DNA of 64,000 bases from JABDGR01 sp964561455 (GCA_964561455.1 CAZLPS010000009.1:14777-78776), one strand, 5' to 3'. Positions 7,218-15,913 are shown, counted from the first letter of the stretch. Numbers and translations are program-made. Notes: a model not told the origin generated them from the letters alone.

Positions 7218-8567
7218 TTACGCCACGCGCTCGACCACGAGTACTGGCGGGGTCGGGCGCTTGGGGGCGAGGCGGTAGGCCGAGCGCAGGTACTCCAGCG
7301 CCGCCTCGAGCTTGGACTCGTCGTTGTAATGAATCATCATCAGCGGTTCGCCTTGCTTGACCTGGGTGCCGACTTTCTTGATTTCCGAAACTCCGACCGC
7401 GGGATCGGGCTTGCCCTTCTTCGTGGCTGCGAGCACTTGCACGCCCCGGGCAATCATGCCGGCGTTGATCGTGTGGACGTAGCCGCGCTTGGGGGCGGGA
7501 AGCTTGCGAATATATTTGGCTGGCGTGAATTTGGAGGGATCGTCAATGAAGGCGGTGTTGCCTCCCTGCGCGGCGACCATTTCCTTGAACTTGGCAAGCG
7601 CCGACCCGTCGGCGAGACGGTTTTCAACCGTCTGCTTGGCGGATAGCGTGGACCCGGCGACGCCCGCGAGGCGGACGATTTCCATGCCCATCTTGAGCAC
7701 AAGTTCCTTCAAATCCTCGGGGCCTTCGCCTTTGAGAAGCTTGATGGCTTCCGCGACTTCAAGCGCCGTGCCAACGGTGTCGCCTAGCGGCTGGTTCATG
7801 TCGGTGACAAGGGCCACGCAGCGGCGTTTCATGCCGCGGGCGACGCGGGTGATGGAGCGCGCCAGTTGTTTGGCCTGTTCCAAATCCTTGATGAAGGAGC
7901 CATTGCCCCATTTGACGTCAACCGCGAGGCCTTCGGCGCCTTCCGCGAGTTTCTTGGAAAGCACGCTGGCGGTGATAAGCTGGAGGCTCGGAATGGTGCC
8001 GGTTTGCTCGCGGAGTTTGTAAAGAGTGGAGTCTACGGTCGCGATGTCCGGGTTGGGCGCGTAAATGGCGCAACCGACTTTCAAAAGCTGCTCGACGAAT
8101 TGTTTGATGGGCAGGTCGGCGCGGAAGCCGGGAATGGCTTCGAGCTTCTCCACTGCGGTGATGACAAAATCTTCGTCCACGCCGTTGACACAGGGCATGA
8201 CCACGCCGCAGGCGGCCGCCAGCGGAGGCAGCACGAGCGCAGTCTTGTCACCCACACCACCCGTTGAATATTTGGCGATCTTGGGGCGGGAAATGCGGGC
8301 CAGATCCACGACTTCTCCAGAGAGCATCATCTCCTCGGCGAGGGTCGCCGTTTCCTGGGCGGACATGCCCTTGAAGTAAATGGCCATGGCCAGCGCGGAT
8401 AGCTGGTAGTCCGGCAGTTCCTCGTCGAGGATGGAATCCACGATGAAACGAATCTCGTCATCAGAAAATTCACCGCCGTCGCGCTTCTTCTCGATGAGAT
8501 AAGAAAACGACGGTTTGATGAACTTGCGGTTACCGGACCCCGAAGAGGAATTGAAATCGGAACTCAT
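7218..8567 (-). CDS. Thymidine/pyrimidine-nucleoside phosphorylase homologue with altered loop
   Basis: About 449 residues from the ATG at 8567; a GTG ten codons upstream is also open. The family normally cleaves thymidine or uridine with phosphate to base and pentose-1-phosphate. Present are the phosphate site KYSTGGVGDKTALVL (KHSTGGVGDK in most members), an LREQTGTIPSLQLITAS segment with the base-binding Arg and Ser, the following SKK, and the C-terminal barrel-sandwich domain. The Gly-rich loop that normally reads like GRGLGHTGGT just before KLEAIPGF is replaced by NGVDEDFVITAVE (about 8140-8195). Activity or substrate may therefore differ. Probably in an operon with the Smr gene. Confidence 0.85.
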   Translation of the reverse strand: MSSDFNSSSGSGNRKFIKPSFSYLIEKKRDGGEFSDDEIRFIVDSILDEELPDYQLSALAMAIYFKGMSAQETATLAEEMMLSGEVVDLARISRPKIAKYSTGGVGDKTALVLPPLAAACGVVMPCVNGVDEDFVITAVEKLEAIPGFRADLPIKQFVEQLLKVGCAIYAPNPDIATVDSTLYKLREQTGTIPSLQLITASVLSKKLAEGAEGLAVDVKWGNGSFIKDLEQAKQLARSITRVARGMKRRCVALVTDMNQPLGDTVGTALEVAEAIKLLKGEGPEDLKELVLKMGMEIVRLAGVAGSTLSAKQTVENRLADGSALAKFKEMVAAQGGNTAFIDDPSKFTPAKYIRKLPAPKRGYVHTINAGMIARGVQVLAATKKGKPDPAVGVSEIKKVGTQVKQGEPLMMIHYNDESKLEAALEYLRSAYRLAPKRPTPPVLVVERVA

Positions 8568-8617
8568 GGGTGGAGCAGGATGGCGGGGGTAGAACACGGC
8601 AGACGCCGGGGACTATG

Positions 8618-8760
8618 CCCGTAAACCTTTACGGGTTAGCGCATTAGGCAACGGGTTGTCAAACCTATAATTTGGGCGGGGCTATCAGGTGCCGAAATTA
8701 GCTGGAAGCGGGGAGGTTAAGTTTACGGTTTACGGTTTGCGGTTTACCGTTTTACGGGGA
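8618..8760. repeat. TTTACGG word-repeat cluster with a perfect hairpin
   Basis: CCCGTAAACCTTTACGGG at 8618-8635 is an 8-bp perfect inverted repeat upstream of the phosphorylase gene. At 8718-8757 the word GTTTACG/GTTTGCG/GTTTACC is repeated in tandem. The same words recur at 39424-39540 and 52281-52312. Confidence 0.6.
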
Positions 8761-8832
8761 GTCGAGAACTCTTGGGTTGGGGACTTCGCAGCCTATGGTT
8801 GACGAACACGGGGGGACGGTTAGAGTATCACG

Positions 8833-9117
8833 ATGACAACGTTGACCGCAACGAAGGCCCGCAGCCGCCTTTCCTACTGGTTGAAACGCGCGGCTGCCGG
8901 CGATAACATTGGCATCGCATGTGGCACCGGGGTCATCGCATTGCGGCCTTTGAACGAAATAGGCCGCGGCAGGGATTATGCACAAAACGAATATGGTGTG
9001 ACCGCCCGCGAATTGGCGGATTTTGCCCGGCGGGTCAAAGCGGAGGCGGCTCGTGAACGGAGCGCAGGGCGGATGAAACGTTACCTGGGCGATTTTCATG
9101 CCGCCATTAGCGATTGA
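8833..9117 (+). CDS. Type II antitoxin, Phd/YefM-like
   Basis: 94 residues. The start TLTATKARSRLSYWLKRAAAGDNIGI and the later I-A-L-R-P segment match the N-terminal DNA-binding fold of Phd/YefM antitoxins. The charged C-terminal half (EYGVTARELADFARRVKAEA) would wrap the toxin. It should bind the cognate toxin and autoregulate the operon. Its stop overlaps the start of the toxin gene by 20 bases, the usual TA arrangement. The downstream toxin appears frameshifted, so this antitoxin may be an orphan. Confidence 0.75.
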   Translation: MTTLTATKARSRLSYWLKRAAAGDNIGIACGTGVIALRPLNEIGRGRDYAQNEYGVTARELADFARRVKAEAARERSAGRMKRYLGDFHAAISD

Positions 9118-9381
9118 TTTCTCTCCCCGCTTCCGGGCTTCCGCCAGAGCATTGTCGCCGACTCAACAGCAAGAAGTGGCGGTGGTCGTGGCGTGTCTCA
9201 AGGAAGTTTTTGGCAGCCGCACAGGCACAGCGGGCTGGGAATCCGTCGCTTGGGTGGTTCGGCGTTTGAGTGTCGGGTAGGGCGGGATTTGCGGGAAGTT
9301 TTCGAGCTATCGGGAGGCAGCGCGAATTTGATTCTGGTCGGCAGCCACAACGATGTTCGCCGTTATATCAAAAATCGCTGA
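9098..9381 (+). pseudogene. RelE/HigB-like toxin gene with a one-base frameshift
   Basis: The first frame (from ATG 9098) gives FSPRFRASARALSPTQQQEV and continues to KEVF. The conserved second half, PHRHSGLGIRRLGGSAFECR, then VGRDLREVFEL and HNDVRRYIK, lies in the -1 frame and ends at 9381. The switch falls at or beside a run of five T (9207-9211). One more T would restore a normal protein of about 94 residues reading KEVFWQPHRHSGLG. Intact, it would be a ribosome-dependent mRNase of the RelE superfamily. The gene is either inactivated, mis-assembled, or (least likely) read by -1 slippage on the T run. Confidence 0.7.
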
Positions 9382-9505
9382 GGTATTTCATCGCGCTGCA
9401 CCTGATGGTGGGCTGTCTCGTCGCAACGGAATACGAATTCAACCAGGCATTTCAGGTTGCCCCGCGTGGATTGACAACGGGGGCGGCTTGGTATGCGATT
9501 ACGTG

Positions 9506-10783
9506 ATGCGTAATCCGGCTTCCCGTTTGCTGCGGTGCGCGGCATGTTTCTTGGGTGCCCTGGTACTCGCGGGCTGCACCAAGACCGTGAAGGAGGTGGT
9601 TGCGATCAAGCTCGGGCCGGTTACAGTGCAATTGCTGCAGGCGGAGCCTGACGGCGGTTCGGCCCAAGAGGGGACGGCGCTAGTGGCCTATGCGGGAAGT
9701 CATGCCTTTGCCTATTTGCCCGGCGATGAATGGCTCGTAGTGGACTCAGGCTGGTATGAACAGGTCAAAGCCGGCGATTTGGTGGTGTTCGCGCAGGACC
9801 TCGTGTTTGTCAACGGCCGACGCCAGATGCCGCAGGTCAGGCCCGCGAAATATGTCAACTTCATGGATAACGGCGGCAGCGAGGAACTGGGGCCAGTCAC
9901 CTTCAAACCCGCCGGCGGAAATCATCGGACCAATTCGCTGGTGAGTTTTGCGAAGGCGTCAAGTGCGCTTTATTCTAATGGTCTGCAAGCAGTCGAAATC
10001 CGGGACGGCCATCTCTATGTATACGGCCTGAATTTTGGCCCGTTTGGCGATGCCGACCATGCGACAATTACCCCGGATTCCGTGGCGGTTAATGGAAAGG
10101 CCAGGACGCCGCAGCCGGAGGTGGCTCCCGCCAATCCCGCCGACAATGATCTGAGTGTGGGGCCAATTAAGGTAAAATTTCTCGAGGCCGTAAAGTCCTT
10201 TGGAGGCGGCAGTGGGGGAGGGGGATCATCCCAATACTGGACTACCGATTTGAAAGACCATGTTTTTGGCTATGAAGTCACCAGCGCGGGCGGCAGTGAT
10301 CTTTTTGTGGACTCCTGGTGGTACGGCCCGGTCATTGCAACTGATGAAATTGTTTTCGGCCGGAACCTGGTATTTGTCAACGGGGTCCGGCGGGCGCCGG
10401 GGCAAGTGCCGGCGGCATTTACAAACTTTATTGTCCAACCGGGTATTTCCCCCCTGGGAAGAGGGTCGTCCAGCCTGATTACCTTTAGTAACGTTAGTGG
10501 CATCGGCAGCGGCAGCAGCGGATTTGATCCGGCCACGGGCAGTTTTAATCCCACAACAGGAGCCTCGGCACAGGCCGGATTCCTGTCGGTTCGAATCAAT
10601 GGCGGCTTCATCTACGATTATGGACTGAACTTTGGACCCTTCGGCGTAACCGACAAAGCCGAGGTTTCGCCGGAAGGCGTCGCGGTCAACGGCATCCAGC
10701 GGTCACCGCAGCCAGAGCCGCCGTCGGGTGCGGGTGGGGTAGTTGGTGCCACCGGATCCGCCACATCTTCCGCCAAGCCTTGA
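9506..10783 (+). CDS. Lipoprotein with two copies of an uncharacterised domain
   Basis: 426 residues from the ATG at 9506, chosen because it starts MRNPASRLLRCAACFLGALVLAGC, a lipoprotein signal with lipobox LAGC; the open frame upstream belongs to the toxin region. Two halves repeat the same plan: GP(V/I)xVxxLxA, a DSxWY segment, LVFVNGxRR, then LNFGPFGxxDxA, VAVNG and PQPE. Each half is about 180 residues, and the second carries a GGGSGGGGSS insertion. I do not recognise the domain; strand-rich composition suggests a beta fold. It should be anchored to the outer or inner membrane facing the periplasm. Confidence 0.8.
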   Translation: MRNPASRLLRCAACFLGALVLAGCTKTVKEVVAIKLGPVTVQLLQAEPDGGSAQEGTALVAYAGSHAFAYLPGDEWLVVDSGWYEQVKAGDLVVFAQDLVFVNGRRQMPQVRPAKYVNFMDNGGSEELGPVTFKPAGGNHRTNSLVSFAKASSALYSNGLQAVEIRDGHLYVYGLNFGPFGDADHATITPDSVAVNGKARTPQPEVAPANPADNDLSVGPIKVKFLEAVKSFGGGSGGGGSSQYWTTDLKDHVFGYEVTSAGGSDLFVDSWWYGPVIATDEIVFGRNLVFVNGVRRAPGQVPAAFTNFIVQPGISPLGRGSSSLITFSNVSGIGSGSSGFDPATGSFNPTTGASAQAGFLSVRINGGFIYDYGLNFGPFGVTDKAEVSPEGVAVNGIQRSPQPEPPSGAGGVVGATGSATSSAKP

Positions 10784-10843
10784 TTTTCGATCCGGGAAGA
10801 TGCTTCGGCCTTGGAGTATAAGTGAAGGCGAGATACGGAGAAA

Positions 10844-10864
10844 GGGCGCAGCAAGTCTGCGCCC
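10844..10864. terminator. Hairpin between convergent genes
   Basis: GGGCGCAG / CTGCGCCC stem with a five-base loop lies between the lipoprotein gene and the stop of the ABC permease on the other strand. There is no T run, but its position suits a shared terminator. Confidence 0.5.
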
Positions 10865-11656
10865 CTACCTCCGCCACGGAAACTTGGACGCCCCGGTCAA
10901 ATCCGTTTCCTCACCTTTGGCAAAGACGCGCACCGATGACCAGATCAGAAGGCCAGTCAAAACGCTGAGGAAAATGATGCCGGTCCACGGATTGAAGAAC
11001 ATGTGGTCGCGGCCGAGCAGCGCGCCGCGCAGCAAATCCACCACGTAGGCCATAGGGTCGAGATGGGCAACCTTCTGCATCCAAACGGGCGCGGGTCCCA
11101 GGGGATACAACGCGCCCGACAGGAAATACATCGGAATGATGATGGTATTTATGACGATGGGAAATACCGTGGTCGAAGTGAAGCGACAGGCAAGGGCAAC
11201 CCCCAACGCGGAAAAGACTACGGACGCCATGACCAGCGCGAGCAACGCCAAAACGATCTCGATTACGCCGAGATGCAGGCCGACCAGGGGCGTGAGAAAA
11301 AGCAGTACAATGCCCTGGATGAAGGCCTGGATGGCTCCGGCCGCAACTTTGCCGAAAGCAATCGCCGGACGGGAAACCGGCGCCACCAGGACCGCCTTGA
11401 AGAACCCAATTTGCCGGTCGAAGACAATCGTGATGCCCGCAAAAGTGGCCGCATAGAGCAGCGCGAGGGAAATGATTCCCGGGAAAATAAAACTGCGGTA
11501 GGTGCCCGACGCCGGCAGCCGCCCCATGCTCGCCCCCAATCCGGAACCGAGCACAAACAAATACAGGAGCGGTTGAATCAATCCTGGAATCAACCGCATC
11601 GGTTCCTGGAAAAACCGTTTCATGTCCAACGCAATGATGGCGGATATTCCCTTCAT
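10865..11656 (-). CDS. ABC-2 type exporter permease
   Basis: 263 residues from the ATG at 11656, which overlaps the ATPase stop as ATGA; an ATG 15 bases upstream is also open. Six hydrophobic helices and the ABC-2 family pattern are visible: RLIPGLIQPLLYLFVLG near the start, a YRSFIFPG segment, and YFLSGALYPLG before the last helices. With the ATPase it should form an efflux pump of the DrrAB/NodIJ type for drugs, lipids or polysaccharide. The substrate cannot be told from sequence. Confidence 0.9.
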   Translation of the reverse strand: MKGISAIIALDMKRFFQEPMRLIPGLIQPLLYLFVLGSGLGASMGRLPASGTYRSFIFPGIISLALLYAATFAGITIVFDRQIGFFKAVLVAPVSRPAIAFGKVAAGAIQAFIQGIVLLFLTPLVGLHLGVIEIVLALLALVMASVVFSALGVALACRFTSTTVFPIVINTIIIPMYFLSGALYPLGPAPVWMQKVAHLDPMAYVVDLLRGALLGRDHMFFNPWTGIIFLSVLTGLLIWSSVRVFAKGEETDLTGASKFPWRR

Positions 11657-12633
11657 GGCTTGCCTCCCCATTTGTTGCCGCCCGCAGGCGCTTTGGCGGT
11701 TTCATCGGCCAGCGCACGACCCGTCAGCTTGAGAAAAACATCCTCGAGGCTCGGGGCGCTGATTTCAACGCGCTCCACCGCCACCGGGAGTTCCCGCAAT
11801 ATGACTGGTACAATGGCGGCCGGATCCTTGTGCTCAAACATAATAGGTTGGACCCCCGGGGCGGGCTGGTAGCCGCGTTGCACGAGCCAGTCGCGCGCTT
11901 GGGCATTGTCGGCAGTTTGCAAGTGAATGACGCCGCCACCAAGCTGCGACTTGAGATTGCGCGGGGTGTCCAGGGCCACGATTCGGCCGTCCGACATCAT
12001 GCCGATGCGGTCGGCGACTTCAGCCTCCTCCATATAGTGCGTGGCGAAAACGATGGTGCGGCCGGATTGGGTCAGCCCACGCACTTGCTTCCAAAAACTG
12101 CGCCGCGCTTCGACGTCCAAGCCAAGGGTGGCCTCGTCCAGAAAGAGCACGCGGGGGTCGGTCACCAGTGAGCGGGCGAGTTCGACGCGGCGACGCTGGC
12201 CGCCGGAAAGCTTTTGCGCCTGGCGGTCGGCCACGTCGGTCAGCTGCAATTGCTCGAGCAATTCATCAGTGCGTTTACGCACGGCCGCCTTGTCGAGGCC
12301 GTACAACTGGCCCATGAGGCGGAGATTGTCGCGCACGGACAGGGTGCGCTCGATGGCCGGCTCCTGAAAGACGATGCCGATGTCGCGCCGGGTGGCGTCC
12401 CGCTCGACGACGACATCGCGGCCCAGCACGCGGGCGGTACCGGTGGTGGGCGTGCGCAGCGTGCAAAGAATCGAGAAAAGGGAGGTCTTGCCGGCGCCGT
12501 TGGGACCAAGGAGCGCAAACATCTCACCGGTACCCACAGTCAAATCAATGCCCCGCAAAGCTTCGACCTTGCCGTAATTCTTCGTGAGGCCGGAAACCTC
12601 GACAGCGGGGGCTGGTGAAACGGGCGGAATCAT
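11653..12633 (-). CDS. ABC transporter ATP-binding protein (DrrA/NodI type)
   Basis: 326 residues from the ATG at 12633 (MIPPVSPAPAVEVSGL). An open extension of 30 codons upstream is translated intergenic repeat and is rejected. Walker A GPNGAGKT (43-50), Q-loop FQEP (89-92), signature LSGGQ (142-146), Walker B VLFLDE with DEAT in place of the usual DEPT (162-169), and H-loop H199 are all present. The C-terminal 100 residues form the extra domain typical of this exporter subfamily. Coupled to the permease by an ATGA overlap. Confidence 0.94.
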   Translation of the reverse strand: MIPPVSPAPAVEVSGLTKNYGKVEALRGIDLTVGTGEMFALLGPNGAGKTSLFSILCTLRTPTTGTARVLGRDVVVERDATRRDIGIVFQEPAIERTLSVRDNLRLMGQLYGLDKAAVRKRTDELLEQLQLTDVADRQAQKLSGGQRRRVELARSLVTDPRVLFLDEATLGLDVEARRSFWKQVRGLTQSGRTIVFATHYMEEAEVADRIGMMSDGRIVALDTPRNLKSQLGGGVIHLQTADNAQARDWLVQRGYQPAPGVQPIMFEHKDPAAIVPVILRELPVAVERVEISAPSLEDVFLKLTGRALADETAKAPAGGNKWGGKP

Positions 12634-12722
12634 TTTGGAAACACAGAGAACACGGAGAAAGTTCCTAAAGTGCAAGCGGTAAAAATCCCCGCCGTGTCCT
12701 CCGTGCTTAATCTTCCAAACCA
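12634..12722. repeat. Imperfect hairpin built from ACGGAGAACACGGAG-type words
   Basis: GGAAACACAGAGAACACGGAG on one arm faces CCGTGTCCTCCGTGCTTAAT on the other, giving a long imperfect inverted repeat that fills the gap between the MFS gene and the ABC operon. The same word family forms the outer arms of the spacer at 52248-52352. Confidence 0.6.
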
Positions 12723-12726
12723 AAGA

Positions 12727-13968
12727 CTACTCCGGCAACGGCTTCCCCTTGGTTTCCGGTGCGAACCAGATGACCACCATGCCGAGGAGGTAGATCAAAG
12801 AAATGACTTCGCCAGCTTGGGCGTAGTCGCCCTGAAAGTATTTCATCAGCGCACCCATTTGCAACGCACCGCCTGCGGCCAGCACTCGGCCGGCGTTGTA
12901 GCACAGCCCTTGAGCGGTCGCCCGGGCGCGGGTGGGGAAGAGCTCCGGCAAGTACAGTGGGATCAGCCCATAAAATGATGCCGTGAGGCCGCCGACGAGA
13001 AACGTGTAACTCAGAAAGACCGCGCCGTAATGATTCTCAAAACTGAAAAATGCCAGACAAGTGCCCAGCGAGCTGGCGCACAAGAGAAAATAGGCCCACC
13101 GCCGCCCGCAGATTTCCGCCAGCCACGCGCCAAAGACGCAGCCAACCATCGCGCCAAGAGCTGACCAGAATTGGGTCCAGGCCTTCGCAGTTTGAACTGC
13201 CCCCTTGGTCAGGCTGTCCGCCCACGACGGCAGCCATTGCACAAGTCCCCACGTCACGAGCAGCGTGATGCCACAGAGCATGGTGGCGACGACGGTTCGC
13301 CGCCACAGTGTGGCCGAGAATATTTCCCGCAGCGGCTGCGCCGGGGCGCCTGCGGTCGCATGTTGCCAGGAGGGAGATTCCGGCACGCAGAGGCGTATGA
13401 AGAAAGTCAGCAACGCGGGTGCCGCGCCGACCAGGGCAACCCACCGCCAGGAGGTTATCGTGACGGAAGCCGTCAACCCTACTAGCGAACTTAGCAGGAA
13501 ACCCGCGTTGCCCGCGGCGCCGATGACGCCGGCGAGGACGGGGCGGCTCGCGCCCGTCCAGATTTCCATGACGAGCGCGACGCCGAGCGCCCATTCCCCG
13601 CCCATGCCCAGCGCGGCGATGAAGCGCAGCGCGCCGAGTTGCGCCGGGGTCTGCACAAAATAAACGAGCCCCGTGCACAGGGAGTAGGTCAGGATGCTTG
13701 CGCTCAACGATTTGACGCGTCCGATGCGGTCGCCCAGCCAGCCAAACACCACGCCACCCGCCGCCGCGCCGAGCAGAAATAGCGCCGTGATGATGCCCAT
13801 CCAGTGGCCCACGAAAATTTCATCCGGCATGCTGCCTTGCATTTGCTGCAGCGCCGGGCGGGCGATGAGTGGAAAAATCCCCATCTCCAAGCCATCAAAC
13901 ATCCAGCCCAGAATCGCAGCCAGAAGTACCAGTTGGCGCTGGCGGGCGGTAATAGGCGGGTAGGGCAT
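12727..13968 (-). CDS. MFS transporter (sugar-acid / aromatic-acid type)
   Basis: 413 residues with about twelve hydrophobic helices. The N-terminal signature is FDGLEMGIFPL followed by the loop 2-3 motif GWLGDRIGRVKS. GGEWALGVALVMEIW in the fourth to fifth helix region resembles sialate and aromatic-acid proton symporters. A second loop motif, LPELFPTRARATAQG, lies in the C-terminal half. It should import a small organic acid or sugar derivative with protons. It lies seven bases after a DUF6807 gene, which suggests a role in uptake of a compound metabolised by that operon. Confidence 0.88.
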   Translation of the reverse strand: MPYPPITARQRQLVLLAAILGWMFDGLEMGIFPLIARPALQQMQGSMPDEIFVGHWMGIITALFLLGAAAGGVVFGWLGDRIGRVKSLSASILTYSLCTGLVYFVQTPAQLGALRFIAALGMGGEWALGVALVMEIWTGASRPVLAGVIGAAGNAGFLLSSLVGLTASVTITSWRWVALVGAAPALLTFFIRLCVPESPSWQHATAGAPAQPLREIFSATLWRRTVVATMLCGITLLVTWGLVQWLPSWADSLTKGAVQTAKAWTQFWSALGAMVGCVFGAWLAEICGRRWAYFLLCASSLGTCLAFFSFENHYGAVFLSYTFLVGGLTASFYGLIPLYLPELFPTRARATAQGLCYNAGRVLAAGGALQMGALMKYFQGDYAQAGEVISLIYLLGMVVIWFAPETKGKPLPE

Positions 13969-13975
13969 GGACGGG

Positions 13976-15232
13976 TTATTTCAATTCCACCGTGGCGGTG
14001 GCCGGGTGGGCATAGCCCTGCCAGCAGGCTTCCAGAAATTTTGCATCCGGCAGGCCGTCTTGGACTATGAAGCGGTAGCGCATTTGAAAAGGTTTGTCCT
14101 TGGCAATCGTAAACGGCCCGCTGATGACTGCTGCATACATAAAGAATGGTTGGTCGGGATTCATCCGCACCGGTTGGGGTGCGCGATAGTTGGAAGGATG
14201 GTCGAGTACCGCGATGCCCGCGGGGGCATCATCAATTTTTCCGCCCATAAAAAACCAGCGCGCGGGCTTGGCATCCGCCTGCGCGCGGTCGGCAATGCCT
14301 TCGGAGGTCAGGATTGTCAGGTTGGATTTGTCGAGCCACTGGATGTGCCCGCGAACGCCCAAGCCGCCATAGCGGTACTGCAGCAAGATGAGCGGATCAT
14401 CCGTGGCGGTGGTCTGAGTCACGTCGAGGTCGAATATTCGTGCCGGTACGCCCCCGGCGCCATACAGCGTCACCGCCCAGCTTTCGTTGAGGGCCGCGAT
14501 GGGAGGAGTGGCCGTGCGGTCAATGTAACGGTGGCGCGATTGAAAGCCCCCGTTCACAGTGCCGTTCCAGGAATTGTCGAGTCCCGCAAATTCCACGGTG
14601 CCGCCATTGGGGAGATGCGGGTTCCAGAAATCGGGGGTGCGCCCTTGGAATTGGGTGTCCGTCCACGCCGTCCAGATGCCATGGTCATGCGGATGATCCA
14701 CGGGATAGGTGTCCGACATTTGCACGCCTTGCGGGGTGAATAGGGGATACAGAAAAGCGCCGCGCAAAATCTTGTCCGCAATGCCGTCGCGCGGCGGTTT
14801 GGCCAAATCCATCTGATAATATAAGGCTGGTTTGCCTTCGACCGTCAAGGCGAGGCGGCCGTCTTCGTGGACGACCTGAACGGTGTTCTCTGTGGGGCTT
14901 GGCGCCAGCGGCGCCGTGGTAAACACCAGCGTTTCGCCGGCTTTCTGCATGGCCACGAAGAAAACCGCGCGGTTGCCCGGTTCGATTTGCAGGGGAACCA
15001 GATTGTTGCCGGCGTCGCGCAGGTAGCCGACTGGCATAGCAGAATTGGGCAGGCTAAAACGAATGACTTGCGCCGCGCGATCCACATCCGCCGCGCCCAA
15101 CGTCACGATGAACTGCCGGGCCGCTGGCGCATGGCCCCGGTCTGCCGCCGCCGGTTCGGTGGCGTGCGGGGTGGCGCAGCCCGCCACCAGCAGGCAGCAA
15201 CCCCACCATCCGGCATGCAGCGCGGCTTTCAT
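13976..15232 (-). CDS. DUF6807 (PmoA-like) lipoprotein
   Basis: 418 residues, beginning with a lipoprotein signal MKAALHAGWWGCCLLVAGC (lipobox VAGC). The DUF6807 core is clear: RGAFLYPLFTPQG, then PVDHPHDHGIWTAW with its His cluster, a RTPDFWNPH segment, and later RGHIQWLDKSN and AGIAVLDHPSNYR. The family is common in Verrucomicrobiota, Planctomycetota and Bacteroidota and is often found beside sugar-processing genes. Its biochemical role is unproven, and the name PmoA in databases is misleading. It abuts the methyltransferase stop with no gap and precedes the MFS gene by seven bases, so the three should be one operon. Confidence 0.85.
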   Translation of the reverse strand: MKAALHAGWWGCCLLVAGCATPHATEPAAADRGHAPAARQFIVTLGAADVDRAAQVIRFSLPNSAMPVGYLRDAGNNLVPLQIEPGNRAVFFVAMQKAGETLVFTTAPLAPSPTENTVQVVHEDGRLALTVEGKPALYYQMDLAKPPRDGIADKILRGAFLYPLFTPQGVQMSDTYPVDHPHDHGIWTAWTDTQFQGRTPDFWNPHLPNGGTVEFAGLDNSWNGTVNGGFQSRHRYIDRTATPPIAALNESWAVTLYGAGGVPARIFDLDVTQTTATDDPLILLQYRYGGLGVRGHIQWLDKSNLTILTSEGIADRAQADAKPARWFFMGGKIDDAPAGIAVLDHPSNYRAPQPVRMNPDQPFFMYAAVISGPFTIAKDKPFQMRYRFIVQDGLPDAKFLEACWQGYAHPATATVELK

Positions 15233-15913
15233 TCAGGCGTGCTTCTTCTTGTAGCGCAGCACCCGGGCTGGCGGCAAATTCCAGAAAATATACTTCGTCG
15301 AATCGAAATCAAACGGCTCGGAGCCGTTAATTTTGCGCTTGTATGTATGGTAGGTAAATTGCACCCAGCAGCCGCCCGGTTTGAGTACCTCGTGGATCTT
15401 CCGGGTCACCAATTCCTCCAAAGCGCGGGGAAAGGACCGCAACGGCAGACTCGATACCACCGCGCCAGCGTGGCGCACGCCTGTCTGCTCGAACAAGATT
15501 TCATCCATCTGCCCAGCGTCCCCCTCCACCACGCGAATCGCGGGAAAACGCTGCCGCAGCAGCGCTGCCAGGCGGGGGGACTTTTCAATGGCCAACAGCC
15601 GGTCCGGCGGCAATCCCCGTTTCAACAAGGCCTCCGTTACCGGTCCGGAGCCGGGCCCGAGTTCAATGACGAACTCACCCGGGTCGGCTGGGAGCCAATG
15701 GGCCATGGCGCGCGAAAGGCCTTGGGAACTGGGCACAACGGCGCCCATTTGCTTGGGCTTGCGCAAGCACTCTTGGATGAAAAGTGCCACGCCGCCAGGT
15801 TTTCCGGAGTTGGGTTGGGTCACAGGGTGCGGGGTAAACGCCGATAAAAGCGGTCTCCCGTCCCAAGCGCAAGCCTGCGCCGGTGACGATTTGACGAATT
15901 TCGGTCCCGTCAC
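15233..15913 (-). CDS. PmtA-like phospholipid N-methyltransferase
   Basis: Up to 226 residues. The Rossmann SAM motif ELGPGSGPVTEALLKRG, a following IEKSPRLAALL and the acidic GDA are preceded by GAVVPSSQGLSRAMA. Later come VVSSLPLRSFP and LKPGGCWVQFTYH. This series matches Rhodobacter-type phosphatidylethanolamine N-methyltransferases rather than KsgA. It would methylate an aminophospholipid head group at the inner membrane. The start is uncertain: GTG at 15913 is the longest, but the first 40 residues look non-homologous, and GTG at 15823 or 15790 fit the family better. First gene of an operon with DUF6807 and MFS. Confidence 0.75.
   Translation of the reverse strand: MTGPKFVKSSPAQACAWDGRPLLSAFTPHPVTQPNSGKPGGVALFIQECLRKPKQMGAVVPSSQGLSRAMAHWLPADPGEFVIELGPGSGPVTEALLKRGLPPDRLLAIEKSPRLAALLRQRFPAIRVVEGDAGQMDEILFEQTGVRHAGAVVSSLPLRSFPRALEELVTRKIHEVLKPGGCWVQFTYHTYKRKINGSEPFDFDSTKYIFWNLPPARVLRYKKKHA

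Noticed and set aside
9193..9381. Separate small gene for the second half of the toxin
   Set aside because: It begins in the middle of a conserved fold; better explained as the -1 continuation of the gene at 9098.
12634..12723. 30-codon N-terminal extension of the ABC ATPase
   Set aside because: It translates the word-repeat hairpin; the internal ATG at 12633 begins the family-like sequence.
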